Positions 47,461-56,385 of a DNA stretch of 64,000 nt are shown here, one piece after another. Made by a program: the position numbers and the translations under genes. This stretch comes from Verrucomicrobiales bacterium (GTDB taxonomy: Bacteria; Verrucomicrobiota; Verrucomicrobiia; Limisphaerales; UBA9464). Under the pieces are notes generated by a model. The model searched no databases. It was given only the letters and a program-made list of their open reading frames with translations, and had not been told where the DNA came from. Position 1 is the stretch's first letter. Each line of letters begins with the position of its first letter. The DNA lies in NCBI GenBank assembly GCA_027488845.1, contig JAIYBC010000060.1, forward strand, positions 124,001 through 188,000, written 5' to 3'.

Positions 47461-49806
47461 TCATCCTTGGCCCGGAGTGAGGAGTTCCGAGATCCGGGAC
47501 GCCTCCTCGGCGGCTTTCTGCCACGGCACCTCGTAGATGGTGACCGGCTGGCGGAATCCCTTCACGACAACCGGCTCCAGCGCCACACAGGTCCCGGCCA
47601 AGGCCGGTGCCAGTCGCTTCAGCTCAAGGTAGGTTTCCTCGCCGATGATGATGCGGGACTTCCCAGAAACGCCCTCCAGGCGGCTGGCCAAGTTCACCTC
47701 ACGGCCGAAGACGGTGTAGTTGAGGATGTGGGCCTCGCTGCCCATCAGTCCGACAGTCACGGTCCCGGTGTTGATGCCGGTCCCGAGCGAAAGCAGCGGC
47801 ACCGGTGGAAGCGGTGGCTCGGCGGCCGCCCGCCTTTCGTTCTCCAACGCCCTTTCCTGATTGAGCCGCGCAACGGCCCGCTGGGCGTCGATGGCCGCGA
47901 TGACCGCGTGAACTGCATGGGTCGGAACCGTCGCCGGCGCACCCCAGAAGGCCATCACGCAGTCGCCGATGTATTTGTCCAAGGTGCCGTTGTGGAACTT
48001 CACGACGTCCGCAATGGCAGCCAGGTACAGGTTCACGGTGCGCAGGACCTCACCCGCCTGGGCCTCGAAATGACGCTCGGCCTCCGCCTCCGCCAGGCCA
48101 AGACGCCGGACATGCTCGTCCGCCTCCGCCTGGTAGCGGTCGGTCATCTCCGTAAACCCGCGGACATCGGCGAAGAAGACGGTCACCTTTCGACGGGCCC
48201 CCTCGAGTCCAAGGCGTTCGGCCTTCAGAAGTTCCTGGACGACATTGGGTGAGACGATCTTGGAGAAGACCGATTTGACCCGCTGTTGTTCCCGTTGCGC
48301 GAAGACCGCCCGGTAGGTGACCAGGAACGGAAACGCGAAGGCCAAGGCACCGGCCAAGGGATGGGCCACCGGCATCCAGAGCCGGGACCGCGAGTAGGCT
48401 TCGAAGGCAATCAGCAGATAACCGCCCGCCAATGTCGCAACGGCCAACAAGGCGTAGGCGGGACGGACCTTCCAGGTGACGGCCGCCGCGACGAGCGTGA
48501 TGCCGAAGGTCAACGCCAACTCGGCCCAGATCGGCCAGCGATGGACGAAACGCCCGGTCAGCACGGATTGGGCGACGTTCGGATAGGTGCTGATCAGGAA
48601 GTCCTTCGCCGCAAGGGGGGTCGCCCCGAAGTCGGTCATGTTGTTTCCCGTGGCCGTGGACCCGATCAGGACCAGCTTGCCGGCCCAACGATTGGAGACG
48701 CCGGAATCCGCCTCGGTGTGCCGAAGGGTGTCCGAAGCCACAACTTCGGACAAAGGTCGCTGGAAGAGCCTCGATTGGTTGGTCGCGGCCGCCATCCAAT
48801 CGATGAGGAAATAACCCTGCGGATCGGTCGGGATCGTGAGGGAAGTCCCATTGGTCGACGACAACCGGATGCCGTCGGATCCCACTTGGGCCTGGCTGAG
48901 ATCCAAGCCGATCGCCGCCGCCGCGAGGAGGACTCCGAGATTCCAGCGACGCACCTTCTTCATCACCGGCAGTTCGACGGAAAAACGGCCTCTCGGCAGC
49001 AGGACCCTGCCCTGCGCGTTGATTGGAAACAGCGTCGGCTCACCCGTCTCCAGATGGATCGTATAAAGCTGGTTCGTCGACACCTCGATGCCACGCATCT
49101 CCAGTTCCTTGGGCGAAGGGCATTCGAGCTTCAGGGACCGCAAAGCCAACAGCAGTTCCAAGGACAATCCCTCCACGTCGGCAAACGCCCGGACGCGTCG
49201 GACCGAACCGTCGACATCCTTGGGAGACTCGACATCTCCAACGGCGGCAGCGGATTGCCAGAACAACGGCGCCACCCCCAATTCCTCGGTGGCCCCCATG
49301 AAAACCTGCCCGAATTGCCGGATCTCCGATGCCAACCAACGGTCTGCATGGACTTCGTTGGTGCCGCCATCCGTGATGAAGGTGTCCTCGTAGTGCTCAC
49401 CCAGGATGATGTCGAAGGCCACTGCGGAAGCTCCCTGCGCGCGCAATTCCCTCAAGGCCCGGGCATAGACATCCCTCCTCCAAAGAGGTCGCAACGGCTC
49501 GCCGATCAGCAAGCCCCTGCGGATATCCTCAATGGTGCCGTTGTCGATGACCAGCAGCCCGAGCCTCGAGTCCAACGGCTCCGAACCTTGGGCGGCACGA
49601 CGGATTCTCCAGTCGTAGAGGATGAGCTCGAGCCCGTGGAGGAAATCGATCTTCCGGGCCAATTCCAGGCGCTGCCTTGGACCGGCCTCCATCGAGCGGT
49701 GCCAATGCCGGGTGTCGTCCAACCATCGGGACACCAAAAGCCAGCCTCCGGCCAAAAGCGCGGTGAGGCAGGCCACGACAAAGGGAATTCTTGGGCGCAG
49801 ATTCAA
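47461..49806 (-). CDS. CHASE2-domain class III adenylate/guanylate cyclase
   Basis: A membrane-bound sensor enzyme of about 781 residues. An N-terminal helix is followed by the extracytoplasmic CHASE2 domain (LLVIDNGTIEDI start, and GKLVLIGSTATGNNMTDF near its end), three helices at about 430-510, then a class III cyclase domain (VTVFFADVRGFTEMTDRY, KYIGDCVMAFWG and the NLASRLEGVSGKSRI end). Both metal-binding Asp are present, so cAMP or cGMP synthesis is likely. The start is not firm: the frame is open to a TTG at 49836 inside the upstream terminator; I used the TTG at 49806, which begins MNLRPRIPF. It sits downstream of a FecR-type gene on the same strand. Confidence 0.88.
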   Translation of the reverse strand: MNLRPRIPFVVACLTALLAGGWLLVSRWLDDTRHWHRSMEAGPRQRLELARKIDFLHGLELILYDWRIRRAAQGSEPLDSRLGLLVIDNGTIEDIRRGLLIGEPLRPLWRRDVYARALRELRAQGASAVAFDIILGEHYEDTFITDGGTNEVHADRWLASEIRQFGQVFMGATEELGVAPLFWQSAAAVGDVESPKDVDGSVRRVRAFADVEGLSLELLLALRSLKLECPSPKELEMRGIEVSTNQLYTIHLETGEPTLFPINAQGRVLLPRGRFSVELPVMKKVRRWNLGVLLAAAAIGLDLSQAQVGSDGIRLSSTNGTSLTIPTDPQGYFLIDWMAAATNQSRLFQRPLSEVVASDTLRHTEADSGVSNRWAGKLVLIGSTATGNNMTDFGATPLAAKDFLISTYPNVAQSVLTGRFVHRWPIWAELALTFGITLVAAAVTWKVRPAYALLAVATLAGGYLLIAFEAYSRSRLWMPVAHPLAGALAFAFPFLVTYRAVFAQREQQRVKSVFSKIVSPNVVQELLKAERLGLEGARRKVTVFFADVRGFTEMTDRYQAEADEHVRRLGLAEAEAERHFEAQAGEVLRTVNLYLAAIADVVKFHNGTLDKYIGDCVMAFWGAPATVPTHAVHAVIAAIDAQRAVARLNQERALENERRAAAEPPLPPVPLLSLGTGINTGTVTVGLMGSEAHILNYTVFGREVNLASRLEGVSGKSRIIIGEETYLELKRLAPALAGTCVALEPVVVKGFRQPVTIYEVPWQKAAEEASRISELLTPGQG

Positions 49807-49835
49807 GGGAGGGAAAGAGGGTCGCCCAAAACACA

Positions 49836-49867
49836 AAAAGCCCGGAGCGAAAACGCTCCGGGCTTTT
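49836..49867. terminator. Strong terminator between FecR gene and cyclase
   Basis: A perfect 14-bp stem (AAAAGCCCGGAGCG/CGCTCCGGGCTTTT) with AAAA loop, with A/T ends suited to both strands. It lies 13 bases past the stop of the minus-strand FecR gene, so the cyclase may need its own promoter or read-through. Confidence 0.92.
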
Positions 49868-49880
49868 GGAAATCAGAGAA

Positions 49881-50561
49881 TCAACGACCGGGCTGAACCT
49901 CGGAGGCACCCGGATTCGGACGGGTCGGCGTGATGATCACGGCACCACCCAGCGCAGAACTGGCAGTGTTGTTGATCGGGCCCGGGAACGGATTCCGGGC
50001 ATCGTTCACCACGACGGCTCCGACCGAGGGATCGAACTTCTGACCCGCGCTGACCTCGTAGGTGTTGCCCCGGTAGGTCACGGACACGGAACCCTCCCAC
50101 ACGGCGACCACACCATCATCGGAAACCTGATACTTGGTGCCACGGATCGCTGCCGTCGTCGTCGGGGTCTGAACCACGTACTTGGACTGGCTCGAGGTCT
50201 TCTTGACGTAGCCTGCGACCTTGCCGGCCTTGACGTTGATCTTGGTGTTGATCACCGGCTCCGCGCCGGTCTTGTCGTAGGAAAGCTCCTCGAAAGAAAC
50301 GCTCGCGTTGGCATCGACCAGCAGGGTCGGACCATTTTCACCGAGAAACAGGTTCAACTGGCTGGCGGCTCCGGTCGAGATCTGCTGACCCGGGCTGATG
50401 GAATCACCCACTTTGACAGCTTGGCCATCAACGGTAACAGAGCCCTTGATCCCGGTGATCTCGGCCTTGCCAGTTTCGGCGGCGGCGAGGGAGAGGTTGG
50501 CCACGAGTGCGCAAAGCGCGGCAACTCCGGCGAGACGGGAAAAGGACCCGAGCTGTTTCAT
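49881..50561 (-). CDS. Exported FecR-domain protein
   Basis: A 226-residue exported protein: signal peptide (about residues 1-28, AAAETG boundary), then a FecR-type beta domain (ITGIKGSVTVDGQAVKVGDS, GQQISTGAASQLNLFLGEN and TPTTTAAIRGTKYQVS). The C-terminus is Pro/Asn-rich and probably unstructured. FecR domains usually relay or present signals at the cell envelope; in many genomes they sit beside CHASE2 cyclases, as here. No sigma factor of the FecI type is present. Role as ligand or partner of the cyclase is inferred from position. Confidence 0.85.
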   Translation of the reverse strand: MKQLGSFSRLAGVAALCALVANLSLAAAETGKAEITGIKGSVTVDGQAVKVGDSISPGQQISTGAASQLNLFLGENGPTLLVDANASVSFEELSYDKTGAEPVINTKINVKAGKVAGYVKKTSSQSKYVVQTPTTTAAIRGTKYQVSDDGVVAVWEGSVSVTYRGNTYEVSAGQKFDPSVGAVVVNDARNPFPGPINNTASSALGGAVIITPTRPNPGASEVQPGR

Positions 50562-50661
50562 GGTAAAGCCTTGAGACGATTTAAGTTTCGTAACCCCGGC
50601 AGCGTAGAAAGGACGTGGAAAAAGTCAACGCAGATTTCCCCGAAGCCGATGAACGCGCGAT

Positions 50662-51384
50662 CTATACTCCACTTTCCGCCGACACGTCAATTCTATCCAG
50701 TCGTCTCCGCTGGAACCAGGCCACCCCGACCAAGTCGAAAAGGCCACGTCCCAATCGGTTCCAGACGCCGTACTTGGAGACCCCTGAGACCCTGGGCCGA
50801 TGACCGACGGGGATCTCCACGACCCGGCTGCCGTTTCCGGCCACGAGGATCGGAAGAAAACGATGCAACCCGTTGAATGGGAAGAGCCCTTCAAGACTGG
50901 AGCGCTTGAAGGCCCGAAGCGCACATCCGGTGTCTGCAAAGTCGTATCCAAGGCTCCAAGTCCGGACCTTTCGGGCCACCCATGACGAAACCAGGCGCAC
51001 CCTCGAATCCTGGCGACGGGTGCGCCGACCGCAGACGAAGTCGCAGCGGTCCAGCATGGCCAGCATCGGCGGCAGCTCCGCAGGGTTGTTTTGAAGGTCG
51101 CCGTCCAAGGTGCAGATGAAGGGCGCGGCCGTCTTGGACACCCCTGTCCATACCGCGGCACTCTGACCCCGGTTGCGGGCATGTCGGAACGCACGGATCC
51201 TCGGGTTTGAAGCGGCCACCCGTCGAATCACCTCCCACGTGTCGTCCTGCGAAGCGTCATCCACGAAGACGAGCTGCCAAGGACGGGCCTCCGAAGCAAA
51301 GGCTTCGGCCACCTCACGGGCCATGGGCTCGATGTTCCCGGACTCGTTGAAGACCGGAACCACAATGACGATCTGCGGATCCAC
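50662..51384 (-). CDS. GT2-family glycosyltransferase (dolichyl/undecaprenyl-phosphate type)
   Basis: A 240-residue glycosyltransferase that likely transfers a sugar to polyprenyl phosphate. IVIVVPVFNESGNIEPM begins the nucleotide-sugar fold, VDDASQDDT is the first Asp motif and CTLDGDLQNNP contains the DxD-like metal site. No C-terminal membrane helices are visible, unlike ArnC-type proteins, so it resembles DPM1 core enzymes. Start is GTG at 51384. It is divergent from mutM across 102 bases. Confidence 0.88.
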   Translation of the reverse strand: MDPQIVIVVPVFNESGNIEPMAREVAEAFASEARPWQLVFVDDASQDDTWEVIRRVAASNPRIRAFRHARNRGQSAAVWTGVSKTAAPFICTLDGDLQNNPAELPPMLAMLDRCDFVCGRRTRRQDSRVRLVSSWVARKVRTWSLGYDFADTGCALRAFKRSSLEGLFPFNGLHRFLPILVAGNGSRVVEIPVGHRPRVSGVSKYGVWNRLGRGLFDLVGVAWFQRRRLDRIDVSAESGV

Positions 51385-51486
51385 CCCGGAAGGCTACCCC
51401 ACCCGATCCCGCGGGACCAACCCGGAATCCCAGCCGCAACGGAACCGATGGCAAATGCCAGGGTCACAGGCATAGTCCTTCCCGGG

Positions 51487-52317
51487 ATGCCTGAACTGCC
51501 CGAAGTCGAGGCGCTGATGCGGCGTCTTCGCCCCCGCCTCGAAGGCCGCCGATTGGTCTCCACGCGGATTCTGCATCCCCGCCCCTGTCGTCCTTCGATC
51601 CCGGCGGATCTGGAGCCCCTCCTGCAGGATCGCCTTCTGCTCAGGCTACACCGACGGGCGAAATACCTGGTTTTCCATTGGGAACCCAAACCGGGGCTTC
51701 CGACGACCCTCCTCGTCCACTTGGGAATGACAGGCTCGCTGGTCTTCTCCGAGACGAAGCCGCTTCCAGGAAGACACGATGTCGCCTCCCTGGAATGGGA
51801 TCACGGCCATCTCATCTTCGAAGACCCCAGGCGCTTCGGCGTGTTCACCTGCGACGGGTCCGCGCTCGCCCGGCTCGGACCCGAACCCCTTTCGACGGAC
51901 TTCACCCCGAGGACCCTCGCCCGTCTCGGATCCTCGCGACAGCCGATCAAGGTCCGCCTCATGGACCCAGCCATGGTCTCCGGGATCGGCAACATCTACG
52001 CCTCCGAACTCCTCCACCGTGCCGGCATCTCCCCGCGGCGGCGCTCCGATCGGATCCGGGAGGCGGAATGGCCCGTCCTTTACGACGCAATCCGACAGGT
52101 GCTGGAGGAGGCGATCGCCCGCAACGTCAGGGCGTACGATGCGGGCATCTCACCCTACTACCACGAGGCTGGCACCAGGGGAACCTGGTCCGACGACGCC
52201 TCGCCGTTCCTCGTGTATGATCGGGAAGAGGAACCCTGCGCCCGCTGCGCCGCCATGATCCGGCGATGCGAGCAGGCCGGGCGATCCACCTACTGGTGTC
52301 CCGGATGCCAGCGGTGA
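51487..52317 (+). CDS. mutM: Formamidopyrimidine-DNA glycosylase
   Basis: A 276-residue DNA repair enzyme removing oxidised purines. The catalytic Pro2-Glu3 follow the Met (MPELPEVE), HRRAKYLVF contains the Lys57-type residue, HLGMTGSL and GIGNIYASELL are intact, and a C-terminal zinc finger (CARC and CPGC) is present. The Met at 51487 must be the start because the N-terminal Pro is catalytic; the longer frame from 51448 would block it. Confidence 0.95.
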   Translation: MPELPEVEALMRRLRPRLEGRRLVSTRILHPRPCRPSIPADLEPLLQDRLLLRLHRRAKYLVFHWEPKPGLPTTLLVHLGMTGSLVFSETKPLPGRHDVASLEWDHGHLIFEDPRRFGVFTCDGSALARLGPEPLSTDFTPRTLARLGSSRQPIKVRLMDPAMVSGIGNIYASELLHRAGISPRRRSDRIREAEWPVLYDAIRQVLEEAIARNVRAYDAGISPYYHEAGTRGTWSDDASPFLVYDREEEPCARCAAMIRRCEQAGRSTYWCPGCQR

Positions 52318-52408
52318 CCCCCTGAACCGGACTCCGGCTCCGGACTTGCCACCGGCCCGCCATCGAACGGAGCGTCTCCCGCGCGCTCAACCCAGCGCCC
52401 AGTATCGG

Positions 52409-52840
52409 ATGATTCCCACGACTCCCAGACGGCTCCTCGTTTCAGCAGCCTTCGCTGCAATTGCAGTGGTCGGTGTCGGATGCCGCACCGGGCCGGCTTC
52501 CCATGCCGAGCCCGCGGCAGCAGGCAGCTTCGCCGGTTCGAAGCCGTGGCTCCGAACCGAGCTCTACATGGCCGCCGTGCCGTCCGCGGAGTGGCAGCGC
52601 TTCCTCTCGGAAGTCGTGACGCCGCGCTTCCCGGGCGGCTTCACCGTGCTCGAGGCCCAAGGCCAATGGCAGGCGCCGTCCGGTGAAATCCGCTCCCTCC
52701 CCTCACGGTTGCTTGTCCTCCTGCATCCCGCGGACACCGCCTCGGAAGCCGGCATCGAATCCATCCGCACCGCATTCAAGGACCGCTTCCACCAAGTTTC
52801 GGTGCTGCGCTCCACCTCCCCGGCCACCGTGGGATTCTGA
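52409..52840 (+). CDS. DUF3574-like small lipoprotein
   Basis: A 143-residue lipoprotein with signal ending VVGVGC (Cys at about residue 25). The mature core WLRTELYMAAVPSAEWQRFL, then TPRFPGGFTVLEAQGQWQ and LLVLLHP fits DUF3574. Function unknown. maf follows eight bases after the stop with a GAGGAC site, so the two are likely co-transcribed after mutM. Confidence 0.78.
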   Translation: MIPTTPRRLLVSAAFAAIAVVGVGCRTGPASHAEPAAAGSFAGSKPWLRTELYMAAVPSAEWQRFLSEVVTPRFPGGFTVLEAQGQWQAPSGEIRSLPSRLLVLLHPADTASEAGIESIRTAFKDRFHQVSVLRSTSPATVGF

Positions 52841-52847
52841 GGACGAC

Positions 52848-53456
52848 ATGCACTCCGCATCCACACTGCTTCCACTTCCACCGTTCATCCTCGCCTCGGG
52901 ATCGCCCCGCCGCGTCGAACTGCTCCGCCAACTGGTCCCGGAGTTCGGCGTCGTCCGCAGCGACGCCCACGAACTGCACGACGCATCGCTCGGGGTGCGA
53001 CGGCTCTGCGAAGTGAACGCCGAAAGGAAGGCGCTGCAGGTCTCCGTACGCTATCCCGACCACCTCGTGCTGGGAGCCGACACCTTGGTCTGGCTCGACG
53101 GGGAACCGATTGGCAAACCCGCCGACGCCCCGGAGGCGAGGCTCTTCCTGGAGCGGCTTTCGGGCCGGGTCCATGAGGTGGTCACCGGCGTCTGCCTGGT
53201 CCATGAATCCGGCCGCCGCATGCGCCTGTTCTCGGAATCCACCCGGGTGAGATTCCGCGTCTTCGGGCCGGAGTTGGTCACGGAGTACCTCTCCAAGGTC
53301 GACACCCTCGACAAGGCCGGCGGCTATGCGATCCAGGAGCACGGAGACCTGATCGTCGAGCAGATCGAGGGCTCGATGAGCAACGTCATCGGGCTGCCGC
53401 TGGAGCCGCTCCGGAACGCCCTGGAACAGTGGCGTCGGCCGAACCAAGCCGGCTGA
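52848..53456 (+). CDS. maf: Maf-family nucleotide pyrophosphatase
   Basis: A 202-residue Maf protein (dTTP/UTP pyrophosphatase type, also linked to division control). ILASGSPRRVELLRQL is the phosphate-binding loop, LGADTLVWLDGEPIGKP the active-site Asp region, and GYAIQEHGDLIVEQIEGSMSN the C-terminal signature. The last 71 bases overlap the 3' end of the convergent flippase gene. Confidence 0.93.
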   Translation: MHSASTLLPLPPFILASGSPRRVELLRQLVPEFGVVRSDAHELHDASLGVRRLCEVNAERKALQVSVRYPDHLVLGADTLVWLDGEPIGKPADAPEARLFLERLSGRVHEVVTGVCLVHESGRRMRLFSESTRVRFRVFGPELVTEYLSKVDTLDKAGGYAIQEHGDLIVEQIEGSMSNVIGLPLEPLRNALEQWRRPNQAG

Positions 53457-54696
53457 AGAACCCGGCCAACGCGAGGAGCAGCAGGTTGGCGACGCACAAC
53501 AGCTGGCTGACCGTCCGGAACGCGGCCTCCGGCGTCCCCGAAAGCAGGAGGGGCCGGATGCCGAAGAGGACGCCCGCATAGCAGACGGCGAGCACGGCGA
53601 CCCAGGGAACAAATCGGAAGTCGGAACGCGCGATCCGGTCGCTCAGGAAGACGTTGGCGAGCGTGAAGCACAGCATGCCCCAGGCAAACCAGGGGACCAG
53701 CGACGCCGAAAGCGCGGTCGGCACGGTGGGGAACAGGATCTTCACAGGAAGCCACGGGACCACCGTGCAACCGACCGCGGCCAACCCGCCCAGGACCAGG
53801 GTGCTGACCAGGGTGATCTTCAACGCGTTCGAGCCGCCACCTTGGGCTGCTCCCTTCACGACCTTCGGGAACATCACCAACGCCAGCGGAACGGTGAACT
53901 GGGTCAGGGCGAAACCGATCTGTGCTCCGGTCGAATACCGCTGCCCCAGCTCCCCGATCCAAGCCGGCGGCACCACGGACTGCAGGAACACGTTGTCCAA
54001 CTGCGAAAGCGCCTGCAGGGACGCCGCGGCCAAGGTCAGCGGCCAGAAGCCGTCGGGAACCGAACCGCCCTTCCTGCCGGCCCCTTCCGCCAGGAACCGC
54101 CTCAGCGCCCAGACCCCGAAAGCGATCGCCGCCAGGTTGCCGACCAAGGCACCGGTGACCGCTCCCGCGGAGCCGCCGTCGAGGACCAGCAAGATCACCG
54201 CAACCGCAGCAAACCGGCCGAGGCCGTCGACGATGGAGACGATCCCAAGTCCGACGAAGTTCTGTCCACCCTGCAGGAGCCCGCGGATCAGGGCCGCAAC
54301 CAACGTGGCGAGGATCAGTCCCCAGGTCGCCCACAACGCCATGGTCGAGGGAAGCTTGAGCATGCCCGCCAGCGCGCCGCCGGAAACCGAAAGGAAGAGG
54401 GCGACCACTCCCATCAGGCCGAGGATCCACAAGGAGGTGCGGCGCGCGGCGGCGACCACCGTCGCCTTGGCCTCGAGGGACAGGGCGGCTGCGGTCTGTT
54501 GAGCGAAGAGGTTCCAAAGCCCTCCTTGGGCGGCTCCCACGACATAGAAGATGGCGAGGAGCGACTTGAACTGCGCGTAGACTTCCGGCTTCCGGCCCAC
54601 CACCACATGGACCAGCGTCATCCCGACTCCACCGGCCAGCGTGGCGGCCACCATCCAGAATCCCTGCTTGAGGAAGGCCGCCTTGGATTCGCTCAT
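53386..54696 (-). CDS. Polysaccharide/lipid flippase-like (MOP superfamily) protein
   Basis: A 436-residue integral membrane protein with about 12-14 helices, of the oligosaccharide flippase/Wzx-like type. The first helix region SKAAFLKQGFWMVAATLAG and the central LSQLDNVFLQSVVPPAWIGELGQR position (charged residue before helix 7 pattern) suit the MOP superfamily. No substrate can be assigned; the GT2 and amidase genes are not adjacent. The ATG at 54696 is preferred. Its C-terminus overlaps maf in the opposite direction by 71 bases. Confidence 0.75.
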   Translation of the reverse strand: MSESKAAFLKQGFWMVAATLAGGVGMTLVHVVVGRKPEVYAQFKSLLAIFYVVGAAQGGLWNLFAQQTAAALSLEAKATVVAAARRTSLWILGLMGVVALFLSVSGGALAGMLKLPSTMALWATWGLILATLVAALIRGLLQGGQNFVGLGIVSIVDGLGRFAAVAVILLVLDGGSAGAVTGALVGNLAAIAFGVWALRRFLAEGAGRKGGSVPDGFWPLTLAAASLQALSQLDNVFLQSVVPPAWIGELGQRYSTGAQIGFALTQFTVPLALVMFPKVVKGAAQGGGSNALKITLVSTLVLGGLAAVGCTVVPWLPVKILFPTVPTALSASLVPWFAWGMLCFTLANVFLSDRIARSDFRFVPWVAVLAVCYAGVLFGIRPLLLSGTPEAAFRTVSQLLCVANLLLLALAGFFSRLGSADATVPGRSGAAPAAAR

Positions 54697-55029
54697 CGCG
54701 GGAAGTTCTAACGGCCCGGGAAGCGGGTGTCGATGACCGCGCCGTCCACCGGACGCACACCCGACAAGCCACCACCGAGCGCCGGCAAAGGGACCCTCGC
54801 GCAACGCCGCAGAACCGCGACGGAACTGGACGGAACCGCAGGTTCTGCTGCGGCGAAACCGAACACCTTCCGACGTCGCCGATTCGCCTTCACATCCGGC
54901 TTCCCGTCGGTTTCCCGGCGTCCTTCGGCGAGATCCGTCCCCGATTCCTGGGATCGGTTCCGGCTGAGGCAAAATCCCTTTGCCGGTCCCGTCGACACCG
55001 ATACGGTACGGCTCGAAACTTCATCCTAT
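54697..55029 (+). other. Divergent intergenic region upstream of pgk
   Basis: 333 bases between the flippase and pgk starts. It contains an inverted repeat GGCAAA/TTTGCC (54968-54984) about 45 bases before the pgk ATG, which could be an operator for a glycolytic regulator. I see no small gene here. Confidence 0.5.
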
Positions 55030-56283
55030 ATGGCCAAACTCTCTGTTCGCGACCTCGACGTCTCCGGCAAACGCGTGCTCATGCGCGTCGACTACAACGT
55101 GCCGATGGAGGAGAAGGACGGCGCGATGGTGATCAACGACACCACCCGCATCAAGGAGACCCTCCCCACGCTCAACCTCCTGGTCTCCAAGGGGGCCCGC
55201 GTCATCCTCGCGGCGCACCTCGGACGCCCGGACGGCAAGCGTGAGCCGTCCATGAGCCTCGCCCCGGTCGCCGTGAAGCTCGGCGAGATGCTCGGCAAGC
55301 CGGTGGCGTTCGTCGACGAGACCGTCGGCGAGAAGGCCGAGGCCGCCGCCAACGCCCTGAAGGACGGCGAGATCCTGCTGCTCGAGAACGTCCGCTTCCA
55401 TGCCGAGGAGGAGGAGAACGACCCCGTGTTCGCCGCGCGCCTCGCCCGCCTCGCCGACGTGTACGCCAACGACGCCTTCGGCGCCGCGCACCGCGCCCAC
55501 GCCTCGACCAGCGGCGTCGCCCGGATCCTCGGCGCCTGGGGCGCCCCCTGCGCGGCCGGCCTGCTCATGGAACGCGAGCTGAAGTTCCTCGGAGACGAAC
55601 TCGAGAACCCCGCACGTCCCTTCGTCGTCATCCTCGGCGGCGCCAAGGTGAGCGACAAGATCAAGGTCATCGACCGCCTGCTCGAGAAGGCCGACACCGT
55701 CCTCATCGGCGGCGCCATGGCCTACACCTTCAAGCTCGCCCACGGCGGCAAGACCGGGAAGTCGCTCGTCGAGAAGGACCACACCGGCACCGCCCTCGCC
55801 GCCGAGTCGAAGGCCGCCGCCAAGGGCGTGAAGTTCCTCCTGCCGACCGACACCGTGATCGCCGACCTCAAGGACACCGGGAAGCTCAACAAGAAGGGCC
55901 GCCCGGTCTTCGAGTTCGTCAACCCGCGCGTCAACACCGGCGACATCCCCGACGAGTGCGAGGGCTTCGACATCGGACCGGAGACCGCCAAGACCTACGC
56001 CGAGGTCCTCGCCTCCGCGAAGACCATCCTCTGGAACGGCCCCATGGGAATGTTCGAGGACAAGCGCTTCGCCGAAGGCACCAACGCGGTCGCCCTCGCG
56101 GTGGTCGCGGCGACCCAGAACAACGGCGCCAAGTCGATCATCGGCGGCGGCGACAGCGTGAAGGCGGTCAACAAGGCCGGCCTCGGCGACAAGGTCACCT
56201 TCGCCAGCACCGGCGGCGGCGCGAGCCTCGAGTTCCTCGAGGGCGTCCCCCTCCCCGGCGTCACCGCCCTCGACGACAAGTGA
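55030..56283 (+). CDS. pgk: Phosphoglycerate kinase
   Basis: A 417-residue glycolytic enzyme transferring the acyl phosphate of 1,3-bisphosphoglycerate to [62 protein letters not shown] and the C-terminal GGGDSV and [13 protein letters not shown] elements are all in order. Codon use is the most GC3-biased of the window, as expected for a highly expressed gene. gap and tpi are not adjacent. A pair of hairpins follows the stop. Confidence 0.97.
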   Translation: MAKLSVRDLDVSGKRVLMRVDYNVPMEEKDGAMVINDTTRIKETLPTLNLLVSKGARVILAAHLGRPDGKREPSMSLAPVAVKLGEMLGKPVAFVDETVGEKAEAAANALKDGEILLLENVRFHAEEEENDPVFAARLARLADVYANDAFGAAHRAHASTSGVARILGAWGAPCAAGLLMERELKFLGDELENPARPFVVILGGAKVSDKIKVIDRLLEKADTVLIGGAMAYTFKLAHGGKTGKSLVEKDHTGTALAAESKAAAKGVKFLLPTDTVIADLKDTGKLNKKGRPVFEFVNPRVNTGDIPDECEGFDIGPETAKTYAEVLASAKTILWNGPMGMFEDKRFAEGTNAVALAVVAATQNNGAKSIIGGGDSVKAVNKAGLGDKVTFASTGGGASLEFLEGVPLPGVTALDDK

Positions 56284-56292
56284 TCCAAGGCC

Positions 56293-56361
56293 GGAACCCC
56301 CGAGGGTTCCGAGCGAATCTCCCGGCGGAAGGACGGCGGCCGTGGCCGTCCCTTCCGCCGG
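56293..56361. terminator. Paired hairpins between pgk and the ABC exporter
   Basis: Two hairpins in series: GGAACCC/GGGTTCC (56293-56310, 4-base loop) ten bases after the pgk stop, and an 11-bp stem CCGGCGGAAGG/CCTTCCGCCGG (56322-56361) with an inner ACGGC/GCCGT pair. They sit between convergent genes. There is no T-run. Confidence 0.65.
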
Positions 56362-56385
56362 TTCCGTTTCCAGGGCTCCCGGTCC

